From Roseburia sp. (lineage in GTDB: Bacteria > Bacteroidota > Bacteroidia > Bacteroidales > Bacteroidaceae), in NCBI GenBank assembly GCA_023665185.1, contig JAMPEL010000015.1, positions 25,696 through 61,873 on the forward strand: 36,178 nt of DNA, given 5' to 3'. Made by a program: the position numbers and the translations under genes. Shown here one piece after another: positions 1 through 7,597 of the stretch (position 1 is the first letter of the stretch; each line of letters begins with the position of its first letter). The notes beneath the pieces were generated by a model that searched no databases, was not told where the DNA came from, and saw only the letters and a program-made list of their open reading frames with translations.

Positions 1-438
1 GGTTGTTGCCCTAATAACGAGCACGGACTGAAACTCAAGTTCTATGAGGATGGAGACGATATTGTAAGCCAATGGATTCCGCAGGCGCAATATCAAGGTT
101 GGATAGACACCCTGCATGGCGGCATTCAGGCGTTGCTGCTTGATGAGATAAGCGGGTGGGTGGTTACGAGGAAACTGCAAACAACCGGTGTCACATCGAA
201 GATGGAGACACAATACCTCAAGCCTGTGCATACTTCCGACTCATGTCTGACTCTGCGTGCCCGCCTCGTCAAGCAAGTCAGGAACATTGCTTTTATCGAA
301 GCCGGGCTATATGATTCAGCCGGAGTATTGTGTACAAAAGCCGTATGCACTTATTTCTGCTTTTCTAAGGAAAAGGCTGCGGAAGAAATGGGGTTCTGTG
401 GGTGTGAGTTGGAAGAAGAAGCCCCTCGCAGTATATAG
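1..438 (+). CDS. PaaI-type hotdog thioesterase, 5'-truncated by window edge
   Basis: The reading frame is open from base 1 and ends at a stop at 436-438, leaving 145 residues of a protein whose start lies outside the window. The fragment has the hotdog-fold signature of the PaaI/YbgC-like acyl-CoA thioesterases: HGGI at fragment residues 39-42, followed by the LLLDE segment (residues 45-49) on the long central helix, then alternating beta strands. Family members hydrolyse acyl-CoA thioesters in the cytoplasm; the substrate cannot be told from the sequence. The Cys-containing start of the fragment (CCPNNEHG) fits Bacteroidales members of the family. It ends just before a hairpin terminator shared with the convergent nrdG gene. 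The family call is good; the specific role is unknown. Confidence 0.75.
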   Translation, partial: GCCPNNEHGLKLKFYEDGDDIVSQWIPQAQYQGWIDTLHGGIQALLLDEISGWVVTRKLQTTGVTSKMETQYLKPVHTSDSCLTLRARLVKQVRNIAFIEAGLYDSAGVLCTKAVCTYFCFSKEKAAEEMGFCGCELEEEAPRSI

Positions 439-501
439 ATGGCTGCATGATTTATTTTTATAGTGCTTTGCAGCAGGGAAGTCCGTTTTCAATCCAATGA
501 T

Positions 502-546
502 AAAAATGCGGGAATATTGTGTTCAAAACAATATCCCCGCATTTTT
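502..546. terminator. Bidirectional intrinsic terminator
   Basis: AAAAATGCGGG at the left and its complement CCCGCATTTTT at the right bracket an inner stem (AATATTGT/ACAATATC), giving a nearly perfect hairpin with A-rich left and T-rich right flanks. It lies between the convergent thioesterase and nrdG genes and can serve both. Confidence 0.8.
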
Positions 547-558
547 ATATCCAATATC

Positions 559-1092
559 TCAAACACACTTTGCCAGTTCCGGTCTGTTGGCAAATGCGGT
601 ACGACAAGGTTTGCTTTCTATTTGCGCAAGATGTTTGGCCACATCTATTACACGCTGGTTGCTGCTTCCCCTGAAGTCAAGGAACGGCGAATAAAGAGAT
701 TGCACGAACCGCCCGTCCACCAGTGTGTCTATATAAGAAAGGAGAGGGGAAAGTTTGGGCGAGGCCATGATTTCCTCAATCGTGTATCCTGTATAACACC
801 AAATGTTCAGTCCTGTCTCTTCCTTCAGCCTGCGCAACAGCGAGAGAGTCTCCTCAGGATGAAAAAAGGGGTCTCCTCCCGACACCGTCACTCCGTCGAG
901 AAGCGGGTTTGAGTTTATCTCGCTGATGATTCCGCTGAGACGTTCCTCCGTAAGCCGTTCTCCCGCTTCCGGATTCCATGAAGCCGGATTATGGCAGCCC
1001 GGACAGTGGTGCGCGCATCCTGCTATATAAATGGAATACCGCAGCCCGTCGCCGTCCACAATCGTTTCCTTATATGTATTTATGATATTCAT
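559..1092 (-). CDS. nrdG: Anaerobic ribonucleotide reductase activating protein
   Basis: Radical SAM activase (177 aa) that installs the glycyl radical on NrdD using S-adenosylmethionine and a [4Fe-4S] cluster. The cluster motif CX3CX2C is at C26, C30 and C33, followed by the SAM-binding GGDPF-type segment (SGGDPFF) typical of NrdG. I chose the ATG at 1092 over an in-frame TTG at 1119 because it places the first cluster Cys at residue 26, the same spacing as in E. coli NrdG. It lies 49 bp downstream of nrdD on the same strand, so the two are almost certainly one operon under the cobalamin riboswitch upstream of nrdD. Confidence 0.93.
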   Translation of the reverse strand: MNIINTYKETIVDGDGLRYSIYIAGCAHHCPGCHNPASWNPEAGERLTEERLSGIISEINSNPLLDGVTVSGGDPFFHPEETLSLLRRLKEETGLNIWCYTGYTIEEIMASPKLSPLLSYIDTLVDGRFVQSLYSPFLDFRGSSNQRVIDVAKHLAQIESKPCRTAFANRPELAKCV

Positions 1093-1141
1093 GTCTGTAA
1101 GTTCAATGCTTGCCGCCAATCACTGACATATCCCGTGCTTC

Positions 1142-3532
1142 TCAACAATGCTTTACTCTGTCGTGCTCTTCTGCCCGCTTGGCACTGTTCCAAGTAGAGA
1201 GGTCGCCGGTCAGATAACCCGTAATACGTCGCATACGCAGGATATTGTCACTTCCGCAAATCGGGCATTTCCCATAAATGACACCGTGATAGCCGCAAGA
1301 GTGGCATGTGTCCACAGGGTGGTTTATAGAACCGTAGCCCACACCCTCATCGTGCATCACCTTCACAATTTTGGCAATGGCGCGTACATTCTTCTTTGCC
1401 TCACCGTCAAGCTCCACATATGTGATATGACCGCCAAGTGTCAGTGCATGGAACGGTGCCTCCTTGCGTATCTTGTCGATGATACTGATGTTCTCCTTCA
1501 CATCTATATGGAAAGAGTTTACGTAATAGTCTCTGTCGTTCACACCCTCTATCACTCCATACCGGCGGCGGTCCATCTTTGTGAAACGTCCGCTGAGTCC
1601 TTCTGCCGGTGTTGCCAGAACCGAATAGTTAAGCTGACGCTCCGCACGGTTCTTTTCCGCCACAGCCTTTATTTTCTGTACAGCCTCGTAGAGTGTCTCC
1701 CACGATTTGCGGCTTTGTCCGTGCCCTTCGCCATACAGAGCCATCATGGCATTATGTCCGCCAATGAATCCGATTCCAAGTGTACCGTGCTTCAGCAAGT
1801 CGCCCACAGTGTCGTTCGGATGCAGCTTTCCGCCTCCTTTCCACACGTTGTTGCCCATCATGAACGGGAACTGCTGTGCGAGAGCCGTGCGCTGGTACTG
1901 ATACCGCTCATACAGCTGGTCTGCGATGAGTTGTGCCATCTCTGCCACTTTGGCGATGAATATCCGTTTAGCCTCCGATTCCACAAAATCCGGGTTCGCA
2001 TTCTCCGGTGCCGAGTTCTCAGCCTCGATACGTGCGTCTATTGCCAGACGAGGCATGTTCATTGTGGTGAAAGACAGGTTTCCGCGTCCGAGCGATGTCT
2101 TCTCACCCCACAAGTCCTCGTATACACGGGTACGGCATCCCATTGTGGCAAGCTCATATTTATAGCGTTCTGGGTCGTTTGCGTCCCATTTGTCGTTTTT
2201 GTTGAACGGAGTGTCCAAGAACATGAAGTTAGGGAATAGTGCCTTTGCTGTAGTCTTGCAAGCCTTAATGAGCAGGTCGAGGTTTGGAGTGCGCAGCTTG
2301 TGAGTTCCGTTGACCACTCCTTCAATATCTGCCAACGCTTCCTGAAACTCCTCCTCATCGTAGCTTATTCCGTCCTTCACCTTGAATATCTGTATCGGGA
2401 ACACCGGTACATCGCCCTTAGGTCCGAGACCCTCTATCGTGGCATTCATCAGTTCCGACATGACAAGCCGTCCTTCAGGAGATGTGTCTGTGCCATAGTT
2501 GATGGAAGAGAACACCACTTGGTTGCCGCCTCTTGAGTGCATGGTATTCAAGTTGTGTATAAGTCCCTCCATTGCCTGATGTGTGTCCTTGCAAGTCTGT
2601 GCGTATGCTTTCTTCAGTATGGCAGTGAAAGCACTGTCGGGGATGCTCATTCCCGCAGTGTGGAGAGCGGCAAGCAGTTCCTGTTTCTCTTCCTCTTTCA
2701 TCTCTATCGAGCTGACGCGCTGCTCTATCATTTCTTTCAATGAGTTGTCGTCAAGCTCCACGTCCTCGACAGAGGCGGCAAGCGACAAATAATTGACAAG
2801 GTTCTTTCTGTACGACTTCAATACTCCCGGTGCCATGAAGAAGTCGAATGCCGGTATTGCCTGTCCGCCGTGCTGCTCATTCTGGTTTGTCTGGAAGACG
2901 ATTGTGGCAAGTGTGGCATAGCTCTGGATAGACTGTGGGGTGCGTATGCTTCCGTTCTTGGTGCGGAACCCACGGTTGAAGAGGTCTGCCAAGTCATATT
3001 GTATGCAGGTTGTTGTCTTTGTAGGATAATAGTCGAGGTCGTGGATGTGTATGTCGCCCTGCTGGTGTGCCTCTGCAAAACGCTTCGGGAGCAGATACCT
3101 GTATGTGTAGTCCTTTGTCACCTCCGACGCGAATGTCATCATCTGTCCGGCAGGGGTGTGGCTGCTCATATTGGCATTCGACAGGTTTACATCGTTCTTG
3201 TCAATAGCCACGATACCGTCCATCTCGCGCTTCATCTTAGTTTTTCGGTTGCGCTCCGTATTTCTCCACTCGCGGTAAAGAATATATTTCTTCGCCACCT
3301 CCGGATAATCTTTCATCAGCACTCGCTCCACGATGTCCTGAATCTGCTCCACCGACAAAGTGCATTCGGTGAATCCGTTTATCACGTTCATCGTAAGCGA
3401 TGCGATTTCCTTGTCGTCCACCGTCTGGTTCGTAGCCACGAAAGCCTTCTGAATGGCATTCTTTATCTTGCTGATAGAGAAGTCCTCGTTCTTCCCGTCT
3501 CTTTTTATGATAGTAATCTCTGCATAGTTCAT
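1142..3532 (-). CDS. nrdD: Anaerobic (class III) ribonucleoside-triphosphate reductase
   Basis: Oxygen-sensitive glycyl-radical enzyme (796 aa) that makes deoxyribonucleotides from ribonucleoside triphosphates for DNA synthesis without oxygen. Residues about 5-95 form an ATP-cone, the allosteric activity domain. The middle carries the active-site stretch around MHSRGGNQ and SSINYGTD. The C-terminus has a four-Cys zinc site (CHSCGY and CPICGS) and then the glycyl radical loop RRITGYL, with the radical glycine at about residue 772. The gene is complete. Its start lies about 160 nt downstream of the cobalamin riboswitch aptamer, and nrdG follows. The enzyme itself needs no B12, so riboswitch control fits repression when B12 is plentiful and a B12-dependent class II reductase can take over; that second enzyme is inferred, not seen here. 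Confidence 0.96.
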   Translation of the reverse strand: MNYAEITIIKRDGKNEDFSISKIKNAIQKAFVATNQTVDDKEIASLTMNVINGFTECTLSVEQIQDIVERVLMKDYPEVAKKYILYREWRNTERNRKTKMKREMDGIVAIDKNDVNLSNANMSSHTPAGQMMTFASEVTKDYTYRYLLPKRFAEAHQQGDIHIHDLDYYPTKTTTCIQYDLADLFNRGFRTKNGSIRTPQSIQSYATLATIVFQTNQNEQHGGQAIPAFDFFMAPGVLKSYRKNLVNYLSLAASVEDVELDDNSLKEMIEQRVSSIEMKEEEKQELLAALHTAGMSIPDSAFTAILKKAYAQTCKDTHQAMEGLIHNLNTMHSRGGNQVVFSSINYGTDTSPEGRLVMSELMNATIEGLGPKGDVPVFPIQIFKVKDGISYDEEEFQEALADIEGVVNGTHKLRTPNLDLLIKACKTTAKALFPNFMFLDTPFNKNDKWDANDPERYKYELATMGCRTRVYEDLWGEKTSLGRGNLSFTTMNMPRLAIDARIEAENSAPENANPDFVESEAKRIFIAKVAEMAQLIADQLYERYQYQRTALAQQFPFMMGNNVWKGGGKLHPNDTVGDLLKHGTLGIGFIGGHNAMMALYGEGHGQSRKSWETLYEAVQKIKAVAEKNRAERQLNYSVLATPAEGLSGRFTKMDRRRYGVIEGVNDRDYYVNSFHIDVKENISIIDKIRKEAPFHALTLGGHITYVELDGEAKKNVRAIAKIVKVMHDEGVGYGSINHPVDTCHSCGYHGVIYGKCPICGSDNILRMRRITGYLTGDLSTWNSAKRAEEHDRVKHC

Positions 3533-3606
3533 AATGACCAGTACTTATATAATATAGTTATTAATTCATTCTTAGATTCATCTCTTTTCAAGAATCGCAC
3601 AACGTT

Positions 3607-3658
3607 CAGGGTGTTCACATCTATCCCTACAGACAGCAGCGTGTGTCACCCTGTCTGT
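3607..3658 (-). promoter_or_regulatory. Possible riboswitch expression platform (alternative hairpins)
   Basis: Between the cobalamin aptamer and nrdD two hairpins compete. One pairs CTGTCTGT (3651-3658) with ACAGACAG (3629-3636). The other pairs CACCCTG (3647-3653) with CAGGGTG (3607-3613). They share bases 3651-3653, so they exclude each other. Neither is followed by a T tract, so any switch would more likely act on translation or through Rho than by intrinsic termination. This is an inference from pairing only. Confidence 0.35.
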
Positions 3659-3695
3659 ACGGCTCATATAATCCGTTCCCTTCTCGTGAATGATT

Positions 3696-3883
3696 TGTCG
3701 GCACTTCCATTACCCGGGAAGCATCCCGCCTCTATGCCTGATATACGGTCGGTCTTCTGACTCTCCCCATACTGGTGAAACCCCTTCCCGCCTATGGTTT
3801 GGATCAAAAGGCAGTGGGCTTTGTTTCATCCTAAGGACTACAGCTGCGGGTACAGTTGCCGCTTCCGACGGCATTCCCCGACA
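3696..3883 (-). promoter_or_regulatory. Cobalamin (adenosylcobalamin-type) riboswitch aptamer
   Basis: Read on the minus strand, the region shows the ordered landmarks of the cobalamin riboswitch. A P1 stem pairs TGTCGG (3878-3883) with CCGACA (3696-3701). After it come GGGAA and a CCG/CGG stem, then CCCGCAGCTGTA, then AAGCCCACTGCC (3810-3821, the GCCACTG-type box), then GGGAAGG. The B12 box AGTCAGAAGACC is at 3751-3762. The length (about 188 nt) fits the family. It lies in the leader of nrdD-nrdG, downstream of a -7 promoter box at 3935-3942. Confidence 0.9.
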
Positions 3884-3934
3884 CATACAAATGCCATTTT
3901 CCTGCATTTTGTACGCATCACCGTATCGGCATTG

Positions 3935-3942
3935 CAAATGTA
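3935..3942 (-). promoter_or_regulatory. Bacteroidetes -7 promoter box for riboswitch-nrdD-nrdG
   Basis: TACATTTG on the minus strand matches the TAnnTTTG consensus exactly. It lies about 50 nt upstream of the aptamer, so transcription would start just before the riboswitch. The -33 position is only T-rich. Confidence 0.55.
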
Positions 3943-4320
3943 CAGATTCTTTCCATAGCTTGTATAAAAAAAGTAGAAAAAAATGGACTGAAAACAAAAA
4001 AGAATATATGCAAGTTTTTCTTTTGGAAAATTTTTATACGTGTTCTGTTTTATTAATTCGTTGATAATTAGGCTTGTATTTTTATAAAATGGGAAACTTT
4101 TGTGGAAATGTGTCGAAAAAAGTTCTACGTATAAACCGAAAATTTATGTCTTGTCGGATTGTTCTGACGGTATTCTTACTAATGGAAAGTCCCGCAAGCC
4201 TGAATCATTTAGTCGTGGTATGTTAGGCTTTATGCCGCACGTATTAACCAGTTCGTTTGCCGTATCATAAAAATACTAAGGTGTCATGCCTTCCGAATGC
4301 CATTGCGCCACAAACCGTAT
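3943..4320. other. Intergenic region with no recognised gene
   Basis: AT-rich sequence between the nrdD promoter and repeat copy A. Reading frames here are short, lack recognisable motifs and overlap regulatory sequence. I see no RNA gene. Confidence 0.5.
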
Positions 4321-4670
4321 TGACATTTTGTTACTTAGGCTGAAGGACGCGTTTTTAACATTCCTCGCGTTTTTTGCCTCTTGATGAATACTTGGTTTTG
4401 GACACCTTGCTTGTAAGTGGTTGATAATCAGGTAAATGCTATTTTGCGGAAAAGAAGCAGTTTTAGTCCAAAAACTAAGGGTTGAATATAAAATAGGATG
4501 TATTGATAATCAGATAGTTATGAGTTTTTGCCGTCAAAATCGTTATTTTTCGGGCTCAAAATCAATTTTTGTTTTTCGGGGTATGGAAAAGCCGCTTGCA
4601 ATCTTTTTGAAGAGATGGTTTGGAAAAATGCCAGATTTTGGCCTGAAAAACGGGCTTTGAAAATTTTGTT

Positions 4671-4743
4671 CACCTTGAAAATAAATTTTGTTCACCTTGC
4701 AAAAAAAATCGGTGCGCCTTGCAAATAAATTTTCAGCACCTTG
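4671..4743 (+). repeat. Four direct boxes with exact 22-bp period (copy A)
   Basis: CACCTTG, CACCTTG, CGCCTTG and CACCTTG begin at 4671, 4693, 4715 and 4737. Each is followed by an A/T tract such as AAATAAATTTT. The 22-bp phase puts every box on the same face of the DNA helix, as in iterons or cooperative protein-binding arrays. The same spacing is found in copy B. Confidence 0.85.
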
Positions 4744-4863
4744 TAATTTTGACTTTTAGTGGGCTTTTGGGTGGAAAATGTGTGTTTGGGAGTGATTTTA
4801 TATATCTTTTAGTCGTGCGGATTGTTCTATTTGTCTTCTTGTTTTTCGGTGCTCGAAAACCTT

Positions 4864-4922
4864 CGTAGAATCGCTTAAATGCGGCCGAGGCAAGGCTCGG
4901 TTCATTTTGAAGCGATTCTACG
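4864..4922 (+). repeat. Long hairpin near the end of repeat copy A
   Basis: CGTAGAATCGCTT (4864-4876) pairs perfectly with AAGCGATTCTACG (4910-4922). Inside it, CCGAG (4885-4889) pairs with CTCGG (4896-4900). GGGGCTTTTGTTTT follows, so it could act as a terminator for an RNA read left to right. Confidence 0.75.
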
Positions 4923-4964
4923 GGGCTTTTGTTTTAACATTTCTGATTGGTGCAAGTGTAAGCT

Positions 4965-5009
4965 AAAAGCCTTGATGTGCTGATAAAATGTCAGCGTATC
5001 AAGGCTTTT
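4965..5009. terminator. Strong bidirectional terminator hairpin
   Basis: AAAAGCCTTGAT (4965-4976) pairs with ATCAAGGCTTTT (4998-5009). After a 2-base mismatch, GCTGA pairs with TCAGC around the loop TAAAATG. The A-tract/T-tract flanks make it usable from both sides. It probably once ended the glycosyltransferase gene now left as a remnant at 5068-5497. Confidence 0.8.
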
Positions 5010-5067
5010 GTTGCTGCTTGTGAATGCGGAGTCCGCAAAGATGTCGCAACAAATATGCATGGCTATA

Positions 5068-5497
5068 CTATGTCATTACATATCCAGTCTCCGTCAGGCA
5101 ATTGCGCACTGTCTTTATCCTGTTGTCCCATGAGGCAATCTTCAATGCCTGTGCCAGATTCTTGTCTACTAAATCTTGATAGGCACTTATGTTGGACAAT
5201 ATCTCTTCCACCTGCGTGGCGGCATGTTCCATGTCTGCTTCAATCACCGGATTGTATCCCATCAGGTCGTAAAGCTCTTTCGGGCAATGTCCCACAATCA
5301 CACATCTTGAAAGCATGCTCTCCCAATATCTCATGGTAAGAGTCTCGACAGACGCATTCACCGCGTCAGTCATGCTTGACGGAAAAGAAATGGTGACTTT
5401 GGAATCGCGCAGGGCCTGCCGGTATTTCTCAAAAGTGTCAATAAACCTGATTGTCAGTAGTTTTTCTTGAAAGACTGACCAGTTGGATTTTTTTCAT
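5068..5497 (-). pseudogene. Glycosyltransferase remnant (CgeB-like C-terminal domain)
   Basis: The 101-aa frame ending at 5068 is the C-terminal part of a group-1-type glycosyltransferase of the CgeB/Glyco_trans_1_2 kind: VETLTMRYWESMLSR, VIVGHCPKELYDLMGYNPVIE and a final ASWDNRIK helix. The frame continues upstream (IDTFEKYRQALRDSKVTISFP, also family-like) to about 5494, where a stop closes it. A plausible start codon, ATG at 5495-5497, opens a different frame (MKKIQLVSLSRK...) that stops after 19 codons. The likely history is loss of most of the N-terminal and middle domains, joining a start to the C-terminal part out of frame. Removing one base from the 7-A tract after the ATG would give one 143-aa frame, still much too short for the family. 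I infer a non-functional remnant. Confidence 0.7.
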
Positions 5498-5529
5498 TAA
5501 TTCTATATGCTATTAAACGACGTGAAAAA

Positions 5530-6384
5530 CTACTTCAAGGTTCTCAGCCACGCTGTCAAATCCTCCAGCATCTGCTCATGATATTTGAAATTCTCGCGAA
5601 AGCCCCATCCGTGTCCGCCGGAAGGGTAGATGTGTAGGGAAGCCGGAACCTGATTGTGTTTCAATGCCAAGTAATAATTTACGCTGTTGGGCGAAGGCAC
5701 AGCCCTGTCGTCGTCCGACAGCAGCATGATGGCGGGAGGAGTCTGTCTGCTCACCTGTTTTTCGTTACTGTATAAGTCTACCGTTTCCTGAGCGGCATTC
5801 TTTCCAATCAGACCGTGTCGGGAACCCTCATGAGTGTATGTGTAATCGAAAGTAATCACCGGATAGAACAGTATCTGGAAGGCGGGAGCCGTGAGCGAGT
5901 CGCTGTGTGTCGCTACGGTCGAGGCGAGATGTCCGCCGGCAGAAGACCCCATAATGCCTACTTTGTCCGGGTGTATATTCCATTTCTCCGCATTCTCTCT
6001 GACCACCCTCAATGCCTCTTTGGCATCGCTTATAGGTACTTCGGTCACTCCATTCGGCATACGGTATTTCAGCACTACAAAGGCAAATCCCAGCTTGTTG
6101 TAGAATTCAGCCCAGTTGTAACCTTCGTTTTCCATAGAAAGATGGGTGTAGCCTCCCCCAGGACAGCATACCACCGCCTTTCCGTTGGCATTTTCTTTTG
6201 CCGGAAGGAAAACCCGTATCGACGGCTTGAAGTTTCTCTTGGCATCGTCATACGGCTGTGTGGAGTCGATGCCGTTGCTGTTCGGCAGTCCGTTTTGCCA
6301 CAAATCCATGTCCAACACTTGCTGCGCATTGGCTGCGCCGGCTGCAAAAAACATGCATACCAAAGCCTTAAAAATCTTTCTCAT
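5530..6384 (-). CDS. Secreted alpha/beta-hydrolase, acetylxylan-esterase-like
   Basis: A 284-aa protein with a cleavable signal peptide (KIFKALVCMFFAAGAANA, cut after about residue 20), so it acts in the periplasm or outside. The alpha/beta-hydrolase fold shows an oxyanion segment PGGGY (75-79), the nucleophile elbow GSSAG with Ser148, an acid loop LLSDDDRAVP (Asp225 or Asp226) and the catalytic His in GGHGWG (His258). This arrangement is typical of Bacteroidetes esterases of the Aes/BD-FAE-like group that remove acetyl or feruloyl groups from xylan and related polysaccharides. The substrate is inferred from the family, not shown. It has its own promoter and is divergent from the glucokinase gene. 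Confidence 0.82.
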   Translation of the reverse strand: MRKIFKALVCMFFAAGAANAQQVLDMDLWQNGLPNSNGIDSTQPYDDAKRNFKPSIRVFLPAKENANGKAVVCCPGGGYTHLSMENEGYNWAEFYNKLGFAFVVLKYRMPNGVTEVPISDAKEALRVVRENAEKWNIHPDKVGIMGSSAGGHLASTVATHSDSLTAPAFQILFYPVITFDYTYTHEGSRHGLIGKNAAQETVDLYSNEKQVSRQTPPAIMLLSDDDRAVPSPNSVNYYLALKHNQVPASLHIYPSGGHGWGFRENFKYHEQMLEDLTAWLRTLK

Positions 6385-6431
6385 CTCTTCTTTTAGTATT
6401 AGAAATTGTCATTAATGTTTTTATTTTCCGG

Positions 6432-6439
6432 CAAACTTA
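6432..6439 (-). promoter_or_regulatory. -7 promoter box for the esterase gene
   Basis: TAAGTTTG on the minus strand fits TAnnTTTG, 48 nt before the ATG at 6384. A TTTA at about the -33 position is a weak match. Confidence 0.55.
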
Positions 6440-6482
6440 CAGATTTTATTGCGTAAATTCAGTAAGAAAGGAATTAAAATCG

Positions 6483-6490
6483 TATTTTTG
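6483..6490 (+). promoter_or_regulatory. -7 promoter box for glucokinase
   Basis: TATTTTTG fits TAnnTTTG exactly, 40 nt before the ATG at 6530. No clear -33 TTTG. Confidence 0.5.
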
Positions 6491-6529
6491 CAACAGAACA
6501 AATTCATATAAACAATAAATCGTAATATT

Positions 6530-7498
6530 ATGGATGAGCAAAAACCTTATGTTATAGGAGTAGACCTTGGCGGGACAAACACGGTATTCGGGTTGGTCAA
6601 CGCACGCGGTGAAGTAATCTGCGATGATTCGATACGCACTCAAGAATATGCTACGGCTGAAGCCTTTGTTGAAGCAGGATGCGCCTGTCTCCGCCCTCTC
6701 ATAGAGCGTGCGGGAGGCATAGAGAAAGTCAAGGCGATGGGTATCGGCGCGCCAAACGGCAACTATTATAGCGGTACCATAGAGTATGCTCCCAATCTTC
6801 CGTGGAAGGGTGTCGTGCCGCTCGCTGACATGTTCTCTAAAGAACTCGGCATTCCTGTTTCTCTGACAAACGATGCCAATGCGGCCGCGATAGGCGAGAT
6901 GACGTATGGAGCGGCGCGCGGAATGAAAGACTTTGTTGTCATCACGCTTGGAACAGGTGTCGGCAGCGGAATAGTCATTAACGGGCAGCTTGTGTATGGC
7001 CATGACGGATTTGCCGGTGAGCTTGGACACGTGACAATAGTCAGGGGCGAAGAGGGACGCTTGTGTGGATGCGGTCGTACAGGATGTCTGGAGACATATT
7101 GCTCCGCTACAGGTGTTGCGCGTACAGCTCGTGAGATTCTTGCAAAAACAGATAAGGCAAGTCTGCTGAGAGATATTCCGCTTGACAAAATAACTTCTCT
7201 CGATGTGTCTATTGCCGCAGGCAAGGGCGATGAGGTGGCAAAGGAAATATTCGAGTTCACGGGCGAGATGCTGGGTAAGGCATGTGCCGATTTTGCCGCA
7301 TTCTCCAGTCCGGAGGCTTTCATTTTCTTCGGCGGACTGACCAAAGCCGGCGCGCTTATCATGGATCCGATAAAGAAAGCTTATGATGAGCATGTGCTTA
7401 ACATATTCAAGGGAAAGGCGAAGTTTCTCGTTTCCGGACTTATGAGCTCAAATGCCGCTGTGCTTGGCGCAAGTGCTCTCGGATGGGAAAGCAAATAA
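6530..7498 (+). CDS. glk: ROK-family glucokinase
   Basis: Cytoplasmic sugar kinase (322 aa) that phosphorylates glucose, and perhaps related sugars, with ATP at the entry to glycolysis. The N-terminal phosphate loop is DLGGTN (12-17). The catalytic Asp is in TNDANAAAIGE (Asp115). The second ATP segment is TLGTGVGSG (139-147). The ROK zinc site consists of His167 in GELGH and three Cys in CGCGRTGCLE (C179, C181, C186). ROK proteins also include repressors, but this one lacks an N-terminal helix-turn-helix and starts directly at the kinase fold, so a kinase is strongly favoured. It is a single-gene unit between its own promoter and a hairpin at 7570-7597. Confidence 0.9.
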   Translation: MDEQKPYVIGVDLGGTNTVFGLVNARGEVICDDSIRTQEYATAEAFVEAGCACLRPLIERAGGIEKVKAMGIGAPNGNYYSGTIEYAPNLPWKGVVPLADMFSKELGIPVSLTNDANAAAIGEMTYGAARGMKDFVVITLGTGVGSGIVINGQLVYGHDGFAGELGHVTIVRGEEGRLCGCGRTGCLETYCSATGVARTAREILAKTDKASLLRDIPLDKITSLDVSIAAGKGDEVAKEIFEFTGEMLGKACADFAAFSSPEAFIFFGGLTKAGALIMDPIKKAYDEHVLNIFKGKAKFLVSGLMSSNAAVLGASALGWESK

Positions 7499-7569
7499 TA
7501 TAATAAGGTATTAAGGACATTTTTTCAGGGGAACAGAGACATTTTTAGGAGTAACAAAAACACATTCGT

Positions 7570-7597
7570 GCCCTGAAGCATTCGGTTGCTTCGGGGC
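7570..7597 (+). terminator. Probable terminator of glk
   Basis: GCCCTGAAGCA (7570-7580) pairs with TGCTTCGGGGC (7587-7597) over 11 bp with one T-G wobble and a 6-base loop. A short T-rich stretch (GTGTTTTATT) follows. It lies about 70 bp after the glk stop. Confidence 0.6.

Larger units (their letters stand above)
4321..4940 (+). repeat. Copy A of a 620-bp non-coding dispersed repeat
   Basis: Homologous to 15840-16459 on the opposite strand. Shared landmarks, in order from 4321: TGACATT; TTTTAACAT (4353); TGATAATCA (4422 and 4504); a T-rich TTTTTCGGG block (4545-4580); an AACGGGCTTTGAAAATTTTG block; four CACCTTG-type boxes at 4671, 4693, 4715 and 4737; TATATATCTTTTAG (about 4800); a hairpin at 4864-4922; a second TTTTAACAT (4932). 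Offsets from the first base agree with copy B to within 1 bp. The frames open in one copy are closed or different in the other, so it is probably non-coding. No transposase and no clear target-site duplication are visible. Confidence 0.85.

Noticed and set aside
1148..2239. Long plus-strand open frame (363 codons) across nrdD
   Set aside because: It is the antisense shadow of nrdD, whose protein has all catalytic motifs; the shadow protein is Cys/His/Val-rich with no recognisable motif.
4436..4660. Open frame of 74 codons inside repeat copy A
   Set aside because: The frame is not kept in copy B, while the DNA landmarks are; it looks non-coding.
4671..4743. CRISPR array
   Set aside because: Only the 7-base box is repeated; the 15-base gaps are A/T tracts that are similar, not unique spacers, and there are no cas genes.
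4321..4940. Insertion sequence or complete transposon
   Set aside because: No transposase reading frame, no clear terminal inverted repeats and no obvious target duplication in either copy.
6446..7393. Minus-strand open frame (315 codons) over glk
   Set aside because: Antisense shadow of the ROK kinase; no family motifs and it covers both promoters.
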